Positions 43,064-51,826 of a DNA stretch of 64,000 bases are shown here, piece after piece. The stretch is taken from positions 7,297,501 to 7,361,500 of the forward strand of contig NZ_CP026121.1 of the NCBI RefSeq assembly GCF_003330845.1. Reading direction: 5' to 3'. Below the pieces are notes generated by a model. It was given only the letters and a program-made list of their open reading frames with translations. It was not told where the DNA came from and did no database searches. The position numbers and the translations under genes were made by a program. The DNA comes from Streptomyces sp. Go-475. GTDB taxonomy: Bacteria; Actinomycetota; Actinomycetes; Streptomycetales; Streptomycetaceae. Positions within the stretch are counted from its first letter, which is position 1; every line of letters starts with the position of its first letter.

Positions 43064-44155
43064 CTAGGCGACGCGGTACTCCTCCACCTCCTGCGTGCGC
43101 AGGGTGAGTCCGTGGCCCGGCCCCTGGGTGGGGCGGATCGTGCCGCCGGTGGGGTCCAGGGCGCCGTCGAAGAACATGTCCTCGATGCGGACGTGGTCGT
43201 GGAACCACTCGATGTGGCGGAGGTTCGGGATCGCGGCGCACGCCGCCGCGTGTGCGTGCGGGGCGCAGTGCGCGGAGACCTCCAGGCCGTGGGCCTGGGC
43301 CAGGGCGGCCGCGCGCAGGAACTCGGTCAGGCCGCCACAGCGCGTCGCGTCGACCTGGAGGCAGTCGACCGCCCCGGCCGTGATCATCCGGGCCAAGCAG
43401 GGCAGGTCGAAGCCGTACTCCCCGGCCGTCACATCGCACACCACCGCGTCCCGGACCAGCCTGAGGCCCGTCAGGTCGTCGGAGGAGACCGGCTCCTCGA
43501 ACCACCCCACGCCGTGCTCGGCGAGGACCCGGCCCACCCGCACCGCCTGTTTGCGGGTGTAGGCGCCGTTGGCGTCGACGTACAACTCGGCGTCGTCACC
43601 GATGACATGACGAGCGGCCCGCACCCGGTGCAGGTCGCGGGCCACCTCGCGGCCCCACCCCTCGCCGATCTTGATCTTCACGCGCGGGATGTGCTGCCCG
43701 TGCACCCAGCCGTTGAGCTGCGCGGCCAGACGCGTGTCGTGATACGTCGTGAAACCCCCGCTGCCGTACACCGGCACCTGCTCCTCGCGCACGCCCAGCA
43801 GCCGGGCCAGCGGGAGTTCCAGCAGCCGGGCCTTGAGGTCCCACAGGGCGATGTCCAGCGCCGAGATGGCGCAGGCCGCGATGCCCGGGCGGCCGGCGTT
43901 GCGCACCGAGCGGCACATCGCGTCGTGCACGGCCGGGATGTCCAGGGCGTTCATGCCCTCCACGAGCGGGGCGAGCTGCCCGGTGACGACGTCGCCGACC
44001 GGCGCCGGCCCGTACGTCCAGCCCGTGCCGGTCTCGTCGCCCGCCGCCACCTCGCAGATCACCACGGTCGTGGAGTCCCAGCGCAGGGTGCCGTCCGCCT
44101 CGGGGGCGTCGGTCGGCACCGTGTACACGGAGACGACCGGTCGGTGGAGCAGCAT
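43064..44155 (-). CDS. Enolase-superfamily (mandelate racemase/muconate lactonizing) enzyme
   Basis: This 363-residue enzyme removes a proton next to a carboxylate. The Lys pair is in RVKIKIGEGWG, metal ligands are in LYVDANGAYTR, GWFEEPVSSDD and DVTAGEYGFDL, and the catalytic His region is LEVSAHCAPHAHAAAC. The N-terminal capping domain is complete. It is probably an acid-sugar dehydratase or racemase. It lies 16 bp after the stop of the F420-dependent gene on the same strand, so they may be cotranscribed. Confidence 0.9.
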   Translation of the reverse strand: MLLHRPVVSVYTVPTDAPEADGTLRWDSTTVVICEVAAGDETGTGWTYGPAPVGDVVTGQLAPLVEGMNALDIPAVHDAMCRSVRNAGRPGIAACAISALDIALWDLKARLLELPLARLLGVREEQVPVYGSGGFTTYHDTRLAAQLNGWVHGQHIPRVKIKIGEGWGREVARDLHRVRAARHVIGDDAELYVDANGAYTRKQAVRVGRVLAEHGVGWFEEPVSSDDLTGLRLVRDAVVCDVTAGEYGFDLPCLARMITAGAVDCLQVDATRCGGLTEFLRAAALAQAHGLEVSAHCAPHAHAAACAAIPNLRHIEWFHDHVRIEDMFFDGALDPTGGTIRPTQGPGHGLTLRTQEVEEYRVA

Positions 44156-44171
44156 CGCGCCTCCCGTCCCG

Positions 44172-45131
44172 TCAGACGGCCTGGAGCTGGGGCAGCACCT
44201 TCGTGCGGTAGAAGTCGAAGAAGCCGCGCAGGTCCGGTCCGATCTGGTTGACGTAGACCCGGTCGAAGCCCGCGTCGGCGAACCGCTTCAGCTCCTGCAC
44301 GTGCTCGTCCACGTCGTCGCCGCACACCCGGTTCTCGCGCACCATGTCCTCGGTGACCAGCTGCTGCGCCTGCTCGAAGTGCTTGGGGGAGGGCAGCACC
44401 TGACCCAGCTCGCCCGGCAGCTGCTCGTTCGCCCAGAGCCGGTGCACGGTCCGCACGGCCTCGTCCTTGTCCGTGCCGTAGCAGACCTTGGTGCCGCCGC
44501 TGACCAGCTTTCCGCCGCCCCCGCCCTTGCGGTACTGCTCGACCATCGTCTCGTCCGGCTGGATCGTGATGTAGCCGTCGCCGACGCGGGAGGCGAGCTG
44601 CGTCGCCGCCGGGCCGAAGCCGGAGATGTCGATCGGGATCGGCTCGTCCGGCACGGTGTACAGGCGGGCGTTCTCGACCGTGTAGTGCGGGCCGTGGTGG
44701 TTGACCTCCTCGCCGGTGAACAGGCGGCGCATCACCTGGATGGCCTCCTCCAGCATGTCGAGGCGGACGTGGGCCGGCGGCCAGTGGTCTCCCAGGATGT
44801 GCTCGTTGAGGGCCTCGCCGGAGCCCACGCCCAGCCGGAAGCGGTTGTCCGTCATCACCGCGCTGGTCGCCGCGGCCTGTGCCACCACCGCCGGGTGCAT
44901 CCGCACGGTCGGGCACGTCACCGCCGTCTCGATGGGCAGCGACACCGCCTCGGACAGCGCGCCGATCACCGACCACACGAACGGGCTCTGGCCCTGCGCG
45001 TCGTTCCACGGGTGGTAGTGGTCCGAGATCCACAGCGCCTGGAAACCGGCCTGCTCGGCCATCCGCGCCTGCTCGATCAGCTCGGCGGGTCCGTACTGCT
45101 CGCACGAGAGGAAGTAACCGTACTCGGGCAT
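44172..45131 (-). CDS. F420-dependent LLM-class oxidoreductase (TIGR03557-type)
   Basis: This 319-residue luciferase-like TIM barrel starts MPEYGYFLSCEQYGPAELIE and contains LWISDHYHPWNDAQGQSPF, RFRLGVGSGEALNEHILGDH and VNQIGPDLRGFFDFYRTKVL. It resembles F420-dependent glucose-6-phosphate dehydrogenase-like enzymes. F420 would be the hydride carrier. The start at 45131 fits the family. It diverges from the NDH-2-like gene and is cotranscribed with the enolase-superfamily gene downstream. Confidence 0.9.
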   Translation of the reverse strand: MPEYGYFLSCEQYGPAELIEQARMAEQAGFQALWISDHYHPWNDAQGQSPFVWSVIGALSEAVSLPIETAVTCPTVRMHPAVVAQAAATSAVMTDNRFRLGVGSGEALNEHILGDHWPPAHVRLDMLEEAIQVMRRLFTGEEVNHHGPHYTVENARLYTVPDEPIPIDISGFGPAATQLASRVGDGYITIQPDETMVEQYRKGGGGGKLVSGGTKVCYGTDKDEAVRTVHRLWANEQLPGELGQVLPSPKHFEQAQQLVTEDMVRENRVCGDDVDEHVQELKRFADAGFDRVYVNQIGPDLRGFFDFYRTKVLPQLQAV

Positions 45132-45302
45132 GGGGAAGTGCCTCCGCGACGTCGGCGGTTCGTAACCCGCACCGAGTACCCGGGCGCGGGGCCGGAAACC
45201 GGTGCCGTGCGGGCGGGCGGAGACCGGTGGACGTTTGGGTGCCCTGGCCAGGGGGACGCGGAAGGCTCCCGAGGTACGCGACAGCGCCGGAGGCGAGCGA
45301 CC

Positions 45303-47336
45303 GTGAGTCGACCCCGCATCGTGATCGTCGGTGCCGGCTTCGCCGGATACCGCACGGCCCGCACCCTGTCCCGGATGACCCGGGGCCGGGCCCACATCAC
45401 CCTGCTGAACCCGACCGACTACTTCCTGTATCTGCCCCTGCTGCCCCAGGTCGCCGCCGGCGTGCTGGAGCCGCGCCGGGTCACGGTCTCCCTCTCGGAC
45501 ACGCTGCCGAACGTACGGCTGGTGCTGGGCGAGGCCGACCGGATCGACCTCGACGACCGCACGCTGCGCTACACCGGCCCCGAGGGCGAGGGCGGCACGC
45601 TCGCCTACGACCGGCTGGTGCTCGCCGCGGGCAGCGTCAACAAGCTGCTGCCCATCCCGGGTGTCGCCGAGCACGCGCACGGCTTCCGCGGGCTGCCCGA
45701 GGCGCTGTACCTGCGCGACCACGTCACCCGGCAGGTGGAGCTCGCGGCCGCCGCCGACGATCCCGAGGAGTGCGCCGCGCGCTGCACGTTCGTCGTGGTC
45801 GGCGCCGGCTACACCGGCACCGAGGTCGCCGCGCACGGGCAGATGTTCACCGACGCGCAGGTCCGCAAGCACCCGTTGCGGCGGGGCATGCGGCCGCGCT
45901 GGATGCTGCTGGACGTGGCGCCGCGGGTGCTGCCCGAGATGGACGAGAAGCTGTCGGCCACCGCCGACCGGGTACTGCGGGAGCGGGGCGTGGACGTGCG
46001 GATGGGCACCTCCGTGAAGGAGGCCACGCACGACGGGGTGGTGCTGACCGACGGCGAGTTCGTCCAGACCCGGACGCTGGTGTGGTGCGTGGGCGTACGC
46101 CCCGACCCGCTGGTCGAGTCCCTCGGGCTGCCGATGGAGAAGGGGCGGCTGCTCGTCGACCCCCACCTCCAGGTGCCGGGGCGGCCCGAACTGTTCGCCT
46201 GCGGTGACGTGGCCGCGGTGCCGGACCTGGAGAAGCCGGGGAGCTACACGCCGATGACGGCGCAGCACGCCTGGCGGCACGGCAAGGTCGCGGCCGAGAA
46301 CGTCGCCGCGTCGCTGGGTCTCGGCGGGGCGCGGAAGCCCTACCGCCATCGCGACCTGGGCTTCGTGGTGGACCTGGGCGGTGCGAAGGCCGCCGCCAAC
46401 CCGCTCGGCGTGCCCCTGTCCGGGGTGCCCGCTGGCGCGGTGACGCGCGGCTACCACCTCGCCGCGATGCCCGGCAACCGCGTCCGGGTCGCCGCCGACT
46501 GGCTGCTGGACGCCGTACTGCCGCGCCAGGCCGTGCAGTTGGGGCTCGTGCGGTCCTGGTCCGTGCCGCTGGACACGTCGTCGCCGGAGCTGGCCCGGGT
46601 GCCGGGCGGGCCCGAGCGGCGGCAGGAGGCGAGCGCCAGGTCGGGTCCGGGGGCGGCGATCGAGGCCGACACGCGGGACGGGGGGACCGGCACGGGTCCC
46701 GACCGGGGCCGGGCCGATGACGAGCCCGCGAAGGGGCAGCCCGGATCCGGCGCGGCGGCCGGTCCGCCGGCCGGGTCCGGGCCCGCTCAGCTGCGCCGCT
46801 TCGAGTCGGAGACGGCGAAGGGCCGCCCGGACGAGGGAGCGCCCGGCGACCGCCCCGGCTCCGGATCCGCGGTCCTGCGCCGCTTCGAGTCGGAGGCGGC
46901 GAAGGGCCGCCCGGACGAGGGAGCGCCCGGCGACCGCCCCGGCTCCGGATCCGCGGTCCTGCGCCGCTTCGAGTCGGAGGCGGCGAAGGGCCGCCCGGAC
47001 GAGGGAGCGCCCGGCGACCGCCCCGGCTCCGGATCCGCGGTCCTGCGCCGCTCCGAGTCGGAGGCGGCGAAGGGCCGCCCCGACGCCGGGCCGACTGGGA
47101 ACCGGCCCGGCGGCGATCCCGCTGAGCCCCTTGAGCCCCTTGAACCCGCGAAGGGGCAGCCGGGCGGTGAGCCCGCGAAGAACCAGCCCGGGGGTGAGCC
47201 CGCGAAGAACCAGCCGGGTGGTGAGCCCGCGAGGAACCAGCCCGAGCCCGCCCCGCCGCCCCCGGACACCGGCGCCGCCCCCGGCCCCGTCAAACGAACC
47301 GACGCCCCGGACGACTCCGCGAAGGGAGACTCATGA
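45303..47336 (+). CDS. NDH-2-like FAD/NAD(P) oxidoreductase with a repeat-rich tail
   Basis: This 677-residue protein has a type-II NADH dehydrogenase core (about 1-435): FAD motif IVIVGAGFAGYRTARTLSRM, NAD motif VVVGAGYTGTEVAAHGQM, the second FAD site LFACGDVAAVPDLEKPGSYT, and TAQHAWRHGKVAAENVAA. The core would pass electrons from NADH to a quinone at the membrane. The last 240 residues are low-complexity: about three and a half 28-residue repeats (LRRFESEAAKGRPDEGAPGD...) and then 9-residue repeats (GEPAKNQPG). No transmembrane helix is seen in the tail. The GTG at 45303 has GGAGGCG upstream. It overlaps the transketolase gene (ATGA). Confidence 0.9.
   Translation: MSRPRIVIVGAGFAGYRTARTLSRMTRGRAHITLLNPTDYFLYLPLLPQVAAGVLEPRRVTVSLSDTLPNVRLVLGEADRIDLDDRTLRYTGPEGEGGTLAYDRLVLAAGSVNKLLPIPGVAEHAHGFRGLPEALYLRDHVTRQVELAAAADDPEECAARCTFVVVGAGYTGTEVAAHGQMFTDAQVRKHPLRRGMRPRWMLLDVAPRVLPEMDEKLSATADRVLRERGVDVRMGTSVKEATHDGVVLTDGEFVQTRTLVWCVGVRPDPLVESLGLPMEKGRLLVDPHLQVPGRPELFACGDVAAVPDLEKPGSYTPMTAQHAWRHGKVAAENVAASLGLGGARKPYRHRDLGFVVDLGGAKAAANPLGVPLSGVPAGAVTRGYHLAAMPGNRVRVAADWLLDAVLPRQAVQLGLVRSWSVPLDTSSPELARVPGGPERRQEASARSGPGAAIEADTRDGGTGTGPDRGRADDEPAKGQPGSGAAAGPPAGSGPAQLRRFESETAKGRPDEGAPGDRPGSGSAVLRRFESEAAKGRPDEGAPGDRPGSGSAVLRRFESEAAKGRPDEGAPGDRPGSGSAVLRRSESEAAKGRPDAGPTGNRPGGDPAEPLEPLEPAKGQPGGEPAKNQPGGEPAKNQPGGEPARNQPEPAPPPPDTGAAPGPVKRTDAPDDSAKGDS
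46791..47094 (+). repeat. 84-bp tandem repeats in the NDH-2-like gene
   Basis: Units of exactly 84 bp begin at 46791, 46875, 46959 and 47043; the first three are complete and nearly identical, the fourth is partial and diverged. Being a multiple of three, copy-number changes keep the reading frame. The unit encodes a charged, disordered 28-residue peptide. Confidence 0.95.
47139..47240 (+). repeat. 27-bp tandem repeats in the NDH-2-like gene
   Basis: Three units start at 47166, 47193 and 47220, each encoding GEPAKNQPG or a close variant, preceded by a related unit (EPAKGQPG) at 47139. They continue the disordered tail. Confidence 0.9.
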
Positions 47337-49180
47337 ACACCGGTGAACTCACCGACCTCGGACAGCAGCTGCGCGTGGACAGCGTCCGCGCTGCCGCCGC
47401 CGCGGGCTCCGGGCATCCGACGTCCTCGATGTCCGCCGCCGACCTGATGGCGGTGCTGCTCGCGAATCACTTCCGCTACGACTTCGACCGCCCGGCCCAC
47501 CCCGGCAACGACCGCTTCGTGCTGTCCAAGGGACACGCCTCGCCGCTGCTGTACGCCGCGTACAAGGCGGCCGGCGCCATCGACGACGACGAACTGCTCA
47601 CCTTCCGCAAGCTGGGCAGCCGCCTCGAAGGGCACCCCACCCCGCAGCGCCTGCCGTGGGTCGAGACGGCCACCGGCTCGCTCGGACAGGGCCTGCCCGT
47701 CGGCGTCGGCATCGCGCTGGCCGGCAAGCGCCTGGACCGCACCGGCTACCGCGTCTGGGTGCTGTGCGGCGACAGCGAGCTGGCCGAGGGATCCGTGTGG
47801 GAGGCCGCCGAGCACGCCGGGTACGAGCACCTGGACAACCTCACCGTGATCGTCGACGTCAACCGGCTCGGCCAGCGCGGCCCGACCCGGCACGGCCACG
47901 ACCTGGACGCCTACGCCCGCCGCTTCCAGGCCTTCGACTGGCACACCATCGAGGTCGACGGCCACGACGTGGACGCGATCGACCGGGCCTACGGCGAGGC
48001 CGCCTCCACCAAGGGCCAGCCCACCGCCATCCTCGCCCGCACCCTCAAGGGCAAGGGCGTCGAGGGCGTCCAGGACCGCGAGGGCCTGCACGGCAAGCCG
48101 CTGCCGGAGGCCGAGGACGCGATCGCCGAACTCGGCGGCTCCCGCGACCTCCGCATCCAGGTGCGGGAACCGGCCGCCGCCCGCATGCTGCACTCCGTCC
48201 AGACCGGGGACTTCGAGCTCCCCAGCTGGGAGAAGGGCGAGGAGGTCGCCACCCGCAACGCCTTCGGCGAGGCCCTGGCCGCGCTCGGCACCGGCCGCGG
48301 CGACATCGTCGCCCTGGACGGCGAGGTCGGCGACTCCACCCGGGCCGAGTTCTTCGCCAAGGAGCACCCCGACCGCTACTTCGAGTGCTACATCGCCGAG
48401 CAGCAGCTGGTCGCCTCGGCGGTCGGCCTCGCCGCCCGCGGCTGGGTGCCCTACGCCGCCACCTTCGCGGCCTTCCTGACCCGGGCCCACGACTTCATCC
48501 GGATGGCGTCCGTCAGCGGCTCCGGCCTCAACCTCGTCGGCTCCCACGCGGGCGTCGCCATCGGCCAGGACGGCCCCAGCCAGATGGGCCTGGAGGACCT
48601 GGCGATGATGCGGGCGGTGCACGGCTCGACCGTGCTGTACCCGTGCGACGCCAACCAGACCGCGCGGCTCGTCGGCACGATGGCCGGCCTGGAGGGCATC
48701 CGCTACCTGCGCACCTCCCGCGGCGAGAGCCCGGTGATCTACGGCCCGGACGAGGAGTTCCCCATCGGCGGCAGCAAGGTGCTGCGCTCCTCCGGCGAGG
48801 ACCGGCTGACGCTCGTGGCGGCGGGCGTCACCGTGCACGAGGCGCTGGCCGCCGCCGACGCCCTGGAGCAGGAGGGCATCCGGGTGCGGGTGATCGACCT
48901 GTACTCCGTGAAGCCCGTCGACCGGGCCACCCTGCGCCGGGCCGCCGAGGAGACCGGCTGCCTGGTGACCGTGGAGGACCACCGCCCGGAGGGCGGCCTG
49001 GGGGACGCGGTGCTCGACGCCTTCACCGACGGGCGCCCCGTACCGCGCCTGGTGCGGCTCGGCGTCCGGACGATGCCGGGTTCGGCCTCGCCCGACGAGC
49101 AGCTGCACGCCGCGGGCATCGACGCCGAGTCCGTCGCGGCGGCCGGACGGCTGCTGGTGGAGGAGGCGGTCGTGCGGTGA
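47333..49180 (+). CDS. Transketolase
   Basis: This 615-residue thiamine diphosphate enzyme moves two-carbon ketol units between sugar phosphates. The start VDSVRAAAAAGSGHPTSSMS, ThDP/metal site VLCGDSELAEGSVWEAAEHA and NLTVIVDVNRLGQRGPTRHG, pyrimidine domain Glu in FFAKEHPDRYFECYIAEQQL and C-terminal domain VLRSSGEDRLTLVAAGVTVH are all present. It is shorter than the main TktA type (about 690) and resembles the second, actinobacterial/archaeal-like form. It overlaps the upstream gene by ATGA and the LigD-like gene by GTGA. Confidence 0.92.
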   Translation: MNTGELTDLGQQLRVDSVRAAAAAGSGHPTSSMSAADLMAVLLANHFRYDFDRPAHPGNDRFVLSKGHASPLLYAAYKAAGAIDDDELLTFRKLGSRLEGHPTPQRLPWVETATGSLGQGLPVGVGIALAGKRLDRTGYRVWVLCGDSELAEGSVWEAAEHAGYEHLDNLTVIVDVNRLGQRGPTRHGHDLDAYARRFQAFDWHTIEVDGHDVDAIDRAYGEAASTKGQPTAILARTLKGKGVEGVQDREGLHGKPLPEAEDAIAELGGSRDLRIQVREPAAARMLHSVQTGDFELPSWEKGEEVATRNAFGEALAALGTGRGDIVALDGEVGDSTRAEFFAKEHPDRYFECYIAEQQLVASAVGLAARGWVPYAATFAAFLTRAHDFIRMASVSGSGLNLVGSHAGVAIGQDGPSQMGLEDLAMMRAVHGSTVLYPCDANQTARLVGTMAGLEGIRYLRTSRGESPVIYGPDEEFPIGGSKVLRSSGEDRLTLVAAGVTVHEALAAADALEQEGIRVRVIDLYSVKPVDRATLRRAAEETGCLVTVEDHRPEGGLGDAVLDAFTDGRPVPRLVRLGVRTMPGSASPDEQLHAAGIDAESVAAAGRLLVEEAVVR

Positions 49181-50106
49181 GCGGCGGCGACGGCACGCGC
49201 AGGGTGCGGGCGGGCCGCCGCACGGTGGAGGTGCACCGGCCGGACAAGGTGCTCTTCCCCGGCGGCGGCGACGCCAAGGAGTACACCAAGGGCGACCTGG
49301 TGGACTACCACCGGGCCGTCGCCCCCTTCATACTGCCCCACCTGCGCGGCCGGCCCCTGATGCTGGAGCGGCACCCGGACGGCCTCGACGGGCCCCGGTT
49401 CATGCAGAAGAACACCCCGGACCACTACCCGGAGTGGATTCCCCGCGTCGAGCTGGCCAAGGAGGGCGGCACCGTCCGGCACACCGTGTGCGACGACACC
49501 GCCACCCTCCTCTACCTGGCCGACCAGGCGAGCATCACCCTGCACCGCTGGCTGTCCCGCGCCGACAGCCCGGACCACCCCGACCGGCTGGTCTTCGACC
49601 TCGACCCGGCCGGTGACGATTTCGAGGCCGTGCGCGAGGCCGCCCGGCTGCTGCGGGAACTGCTCGACGAGCTGGAGCTGCCTTCCGCGCTGATGACCAC
49701 CGGGTCCCGCGGGCTGCACGCGATCGTCCCGCTGACCGGCCGGCACGACTTCGACGAGGTCCGCGCCTTCGCCCGGGACGTCGCCGACACCCTCGCCGAC
49801 GCCCATCCCGACCGGCTCACCACCGCCGCCCGCAAGAAGGACCGCGGCGACCGGCTCTACCTCGACGTCCAGCGCAACGCCTACGCGCAGACCGCCGTCG
49901 CGCCCTTCACCGTCCGGCCCCGGCCGGGCGCCCCCGTGGCCACCCCCATCACCTGGGACCAGCTCGACGACCCGGAGCTGCACGCCCGCCGCTGGACCCT
50001 CGCCGACGCCGTCGAGCAGGCCCGGACCAACCCCTGGTCAGGACTGCTGAACCGGGGCCGGGCGCTGGGGCCGGCCCGGCGCCGGCTGCACGCCCTGCGC
50101 GGCTGA
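49177..50106 (+). CDS. LigD-type primase-polymerase domain protein (NHEJ)
   Basis: This 309-residue stand-alone PolDom of the bacterial non-homologous end-joining family has VEVHRPDKVLFPGGGDAKEY, RHPDGLDGPRFMQKNTPDHY, the two metal-binding Asp of RLVFDLDPAGDDFEAV, and ALMTTGSRGLHAIVPLTGRH, with the third acidic region near RLYLDVQRNAYAQT. It fills short gaps with a preference for ribonucleotides. Ligase and phosphoesterase domains of full LigD are absent, so they are encoded elsewhere or this is an accessory polymerase. The GTG overlaps the transketolase stop. Confidence 0.93.
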   Translation: MSGGDGTRRVRAGRRTVEVHRPDKVLFPGGGDAKEYTKGDLVDYHRAVAPFILPHLRGRPLMLERHPDGLDGPRFMQKNTPDHYPEWIPRVELAKEGGTVRHTVCDDTATLLYLADQASITLHRWLSRADSPDHPDRLVFDLDPAGDDFEAVREAARLLRELLDELELPSALMTTGSRGLHAIVPLTGRHDFDEVRAFARDVADTLADAHPDRLTTAARKKDRGDRLYLDVQRNAYAQTAVAPFTVRPRPGAPVATPITWDQLDDPELHARRWTLADAVEQARTNPWSGLLNRGRALGPARRRLHALRG

Positions 50107-50107
50107 A

Positions 50108-50135
50108 CCACCCGCGGGCCGCTCCGGGCGGGTGG
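50108..50135 (+). terminator. Candidate terminator between the polymerase gene and the gas-vesicle cluster
   Basis: Arms CCACCCGC and GCGGGTGG are separated by 12 nt right after the stop codon. It would separate the upstream operon from gvpO. Confidence 0.5.
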
Positions 50136-50199
50136 CAGATGCATGCGTCCGTAGAGGTTTGGCGAACACTCTTGCGGCCACACGGAGGGGGAGGTGGCC

Positions 50200-50571
50200 A
50201 TGTCGAACACAAAAAACACGCAAGAGTCACAGAGTTCACAGAAGTCCCAGGACTCTCAGAATACGCACACTTCGGACCACAAGCAGGCGGCCGGCAACCG
50301 GCCGAGCCCGATGGAGGTGCTGCGCCAGGCGCGCGGGCAGCTCGCGGAGCTCACCGGCATGGAGGCCGAATCCGTGTCGTCCTTCGAGCAGACGGACGAG
50401 GGCTGGTCGCTCGAGGTCGAGGTACTCGAACTCGAGCGCGTGCCCGACACGATGAGCCTGATGGCGAGCTACCAGGTGGAGCTGGACCCCCAGGGTCAGC
50501 TCACCGGCTACCGGCGCGTCCGCCGCTACGAACGCGGTCGATCCGACGCGCGCAGGCCCGGCGGCCGCTAG
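50200..50571 (+). CDS. gvpO: Gas vesicle protein GvpO
   Basis: This 123-residue GvpO-family protein has the domain from about residue 38 to 118 (SPMEVLRQARGQLAELTGME, DEGWSLEVEVLELERVPDTM, LMASYQVELDPQGQLTGYRR). The N-terminal tail is a Ser/Gln-rich low-complexity stretch (TQESQSSQKSQDSQN), and its DNA is clearly less G+C-rich than the rest. It is the first gene of the operon; the ATG at 50200 has GGAGGGGGAGG before it. GvpO is needed for vesicle formation in other organisms, but its biochemical role is not firmly known. Confidence 0.93.
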   Translation: MSNTKNTQESQSSQKSQDSQNTHTSDHKQAAGNRPSPMEVLRQARGQLAELTGMEAESVSSFEQTDEGWSLEVEVLELERVPDTMSLMASYQVELDPQGQLTGYRRVRRYERGRSDARRPGGR

Positions 50572-50617
50572 GCCGCCCCACCGGAACCACACCCACACAC
50601 GAGGAGGAACAGCCGGC

Positions 50618-51052
50618 ATGACTGTCGTACCGGCACAGCAGACCGGCGGCGGAGGCGGCAGCAGCGGTCTCTACGACGTGCTCGAACTCGTTCTGGACAG
50701 GGGGCTCGTGATCGACGCGTTCGTTCGAGTGTCCCTGGTCGGTATCGAGATTCTCAAGATCGACGTCCGCGTCGTCGTCGCCAGCGTCGACACCTATCTG
50801 CGCTTCGCCGAGGCGTGCAACCGGCTCGACCTGGAGGCCGGGCCGCGCAAGGACCCGGGCCTGCCCGACCTGGTCGGGGAGATGACCGAGTCCGGCGCCC
50901 GCGGCAAGTCCAAGGGGGCGCTGTCCGGCGCCGCCGAGACCATCTCCGACGCCTTCAAGCAGGCGCGGAGCGAAGGCTCCGAGCGGGAGACCGAGTCGCG
51001 TCCGCGCGCCCGCAAGAGCACGTCGGCCCGCCGTAAGGAGGAGCAGGAGTGA
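50618..51052 (+). CDS. gvpA: Gas vesicle structural protein GvpA
   Basis: This 144-residue shell protein has the GvpA core (about 17-75): LYDVLELVLDRGLVIDAFVR, VSLVGIEILKIDVRVVVASV, DTYLRFAEACNRLDL. Compared with cyanobacterial GvpA (about 70 residues), it has a longer charged C-terminal tail (about 75-144), a feature of the Streptomyces form. The core makes the ribbed hydrophobic wall of the vesicle. GAGGAGG precedes the ATG. It overlaps gvpF by 4 bp. Confidence 0.94.
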   Translation: MTVVPAQQTGGGGGSSGLYDVLELVLDRGLVIDAFVRVSLVGIEILKIDVRVVVASVDTYLRFAEACNRLDLEAGPRKDPGLPDLVGEMTESGARGKSKGALSGAAETISDAFKQARSEGSERETESRPRARKSTSARRKEEQE

Positions 51053-51822
51053 GCACCTACGTCTACGGCATCGCGGCGAGCTCGCACCCCGGGCTCCCCG
51101 AGGGCATGGGCGGCGTCGGTGACCCGCCCCGCCCGGTGCGCATCCTGCGGGAGGGTGACCTGGCGGCCGTCGTCAGCGAGGCCCCCGAGGGGCTGCGGCC
51201 CAAGCGCAAGGACCTGCTCGCCCACCAGAACGTGCTCAGCGAGGCGGGCGCGGCCGGCTGCGTGCTGCCCATGCGGTTCGGCAGCGTCGCCCCGGACGAC
51301 AAGTCGATCACCGGGGTGCTCGCCGAGCGCGCCGAGCACTACAAGGAGCGCCTGCGGGCCCTGGACGGCCGGGTCGAGTACAACGTCAAGGCCAACCACG
51401 TGGAAGAGGCCGTCCTGCACCAGGTGATGGCCGAGAACCCGGAGATCCGGGGTCTCGCGGAGGCCAACCGGCAGGCCGGCGGCGGCAGTTACGACGACAA
51501 GATCCGGCTCGGCGAGATGGTCGCGGCCGCCGTCAAGGCCCGGGAGGCCGACGACGCCGCCGCGCTCCAGAGCATCCTGGAACCCGCCGCCGAGGCGGTG
51601 AGCGTGGGCCCCGAGTCCACCGGCTGGCTGGCCAACGTGTCGTTCCTGGTGGACCGGGAGTCGGCCGAGAACTTCCTGGCCGCGGTGGAGCAGGCCCGCA
51701 AGGACCTGCCGCACCTGGAGGTGCGGGTCAACGGCCCGCTGCCCCCCTACAGCTTCGTCGAGCCCGGCCCGGCCGAGCCCGCGGGCACCGCGGCGAGTGG
51801 CACGGACACCGGAGCGGGGTGA
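51049..51822 (+). CDS. gvpF: Gas vesicle protein GvpF (GvpF/GvpL family)
   Basis: This 257-residue GvpL/GvpF-family assembly protein has YVYGIAASSHPGLPEGMGGV, the conserved region VLPMRFGSVAPDDKSITGVL and RVEYNVKANHVEEAVLHQVM, and a C-terminal FLVDRESAENFLAAVEQARK then PPYSFVEPGP. In other systems GvpF contacts GvpA and acts early in nucleation. The GTG start overlaps the gvpA stop. A second paralogue, gvpL, lies at 54217. Confidence 0.93.
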   Translation: MSTYVYGIAASSHPGLPEGMGGVGDPPRPVRILREGDLAAVVSEAPEGLRPKRKDLLAHQNVLSEAGAAGCVLPMRFGSVAPDDKSITGVLAERAEHYKERLRALDGRVEYNVKANHVEEAVLHQVMAENPEIRGLAEANRQAGGGSYDDKIRLGEMVAAAVKAREADDAAALQSILEPAAEAVSVGPESTGWLANVSFLVDRESAENFLAAVEQARKDLPHLEVRVNGPLPPYSFVEPGPAEPAGTAASGTDTGAG

Positions 51823-51826
51823 CGAC

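Noticed and set aside
44172..46457. 761-codon minus-strand frame spanning the F420 gene and the NDH-2 gene
   Set aside because: Only the C-terminal 319 residues have family support; the rest is antisense to the NDH-2-like gene.
46791..47094. Possible CRISPR array
   Set aside because: The 84-bp units are directly adjacent with no unique spacers and are in frame inside a coding sequence.
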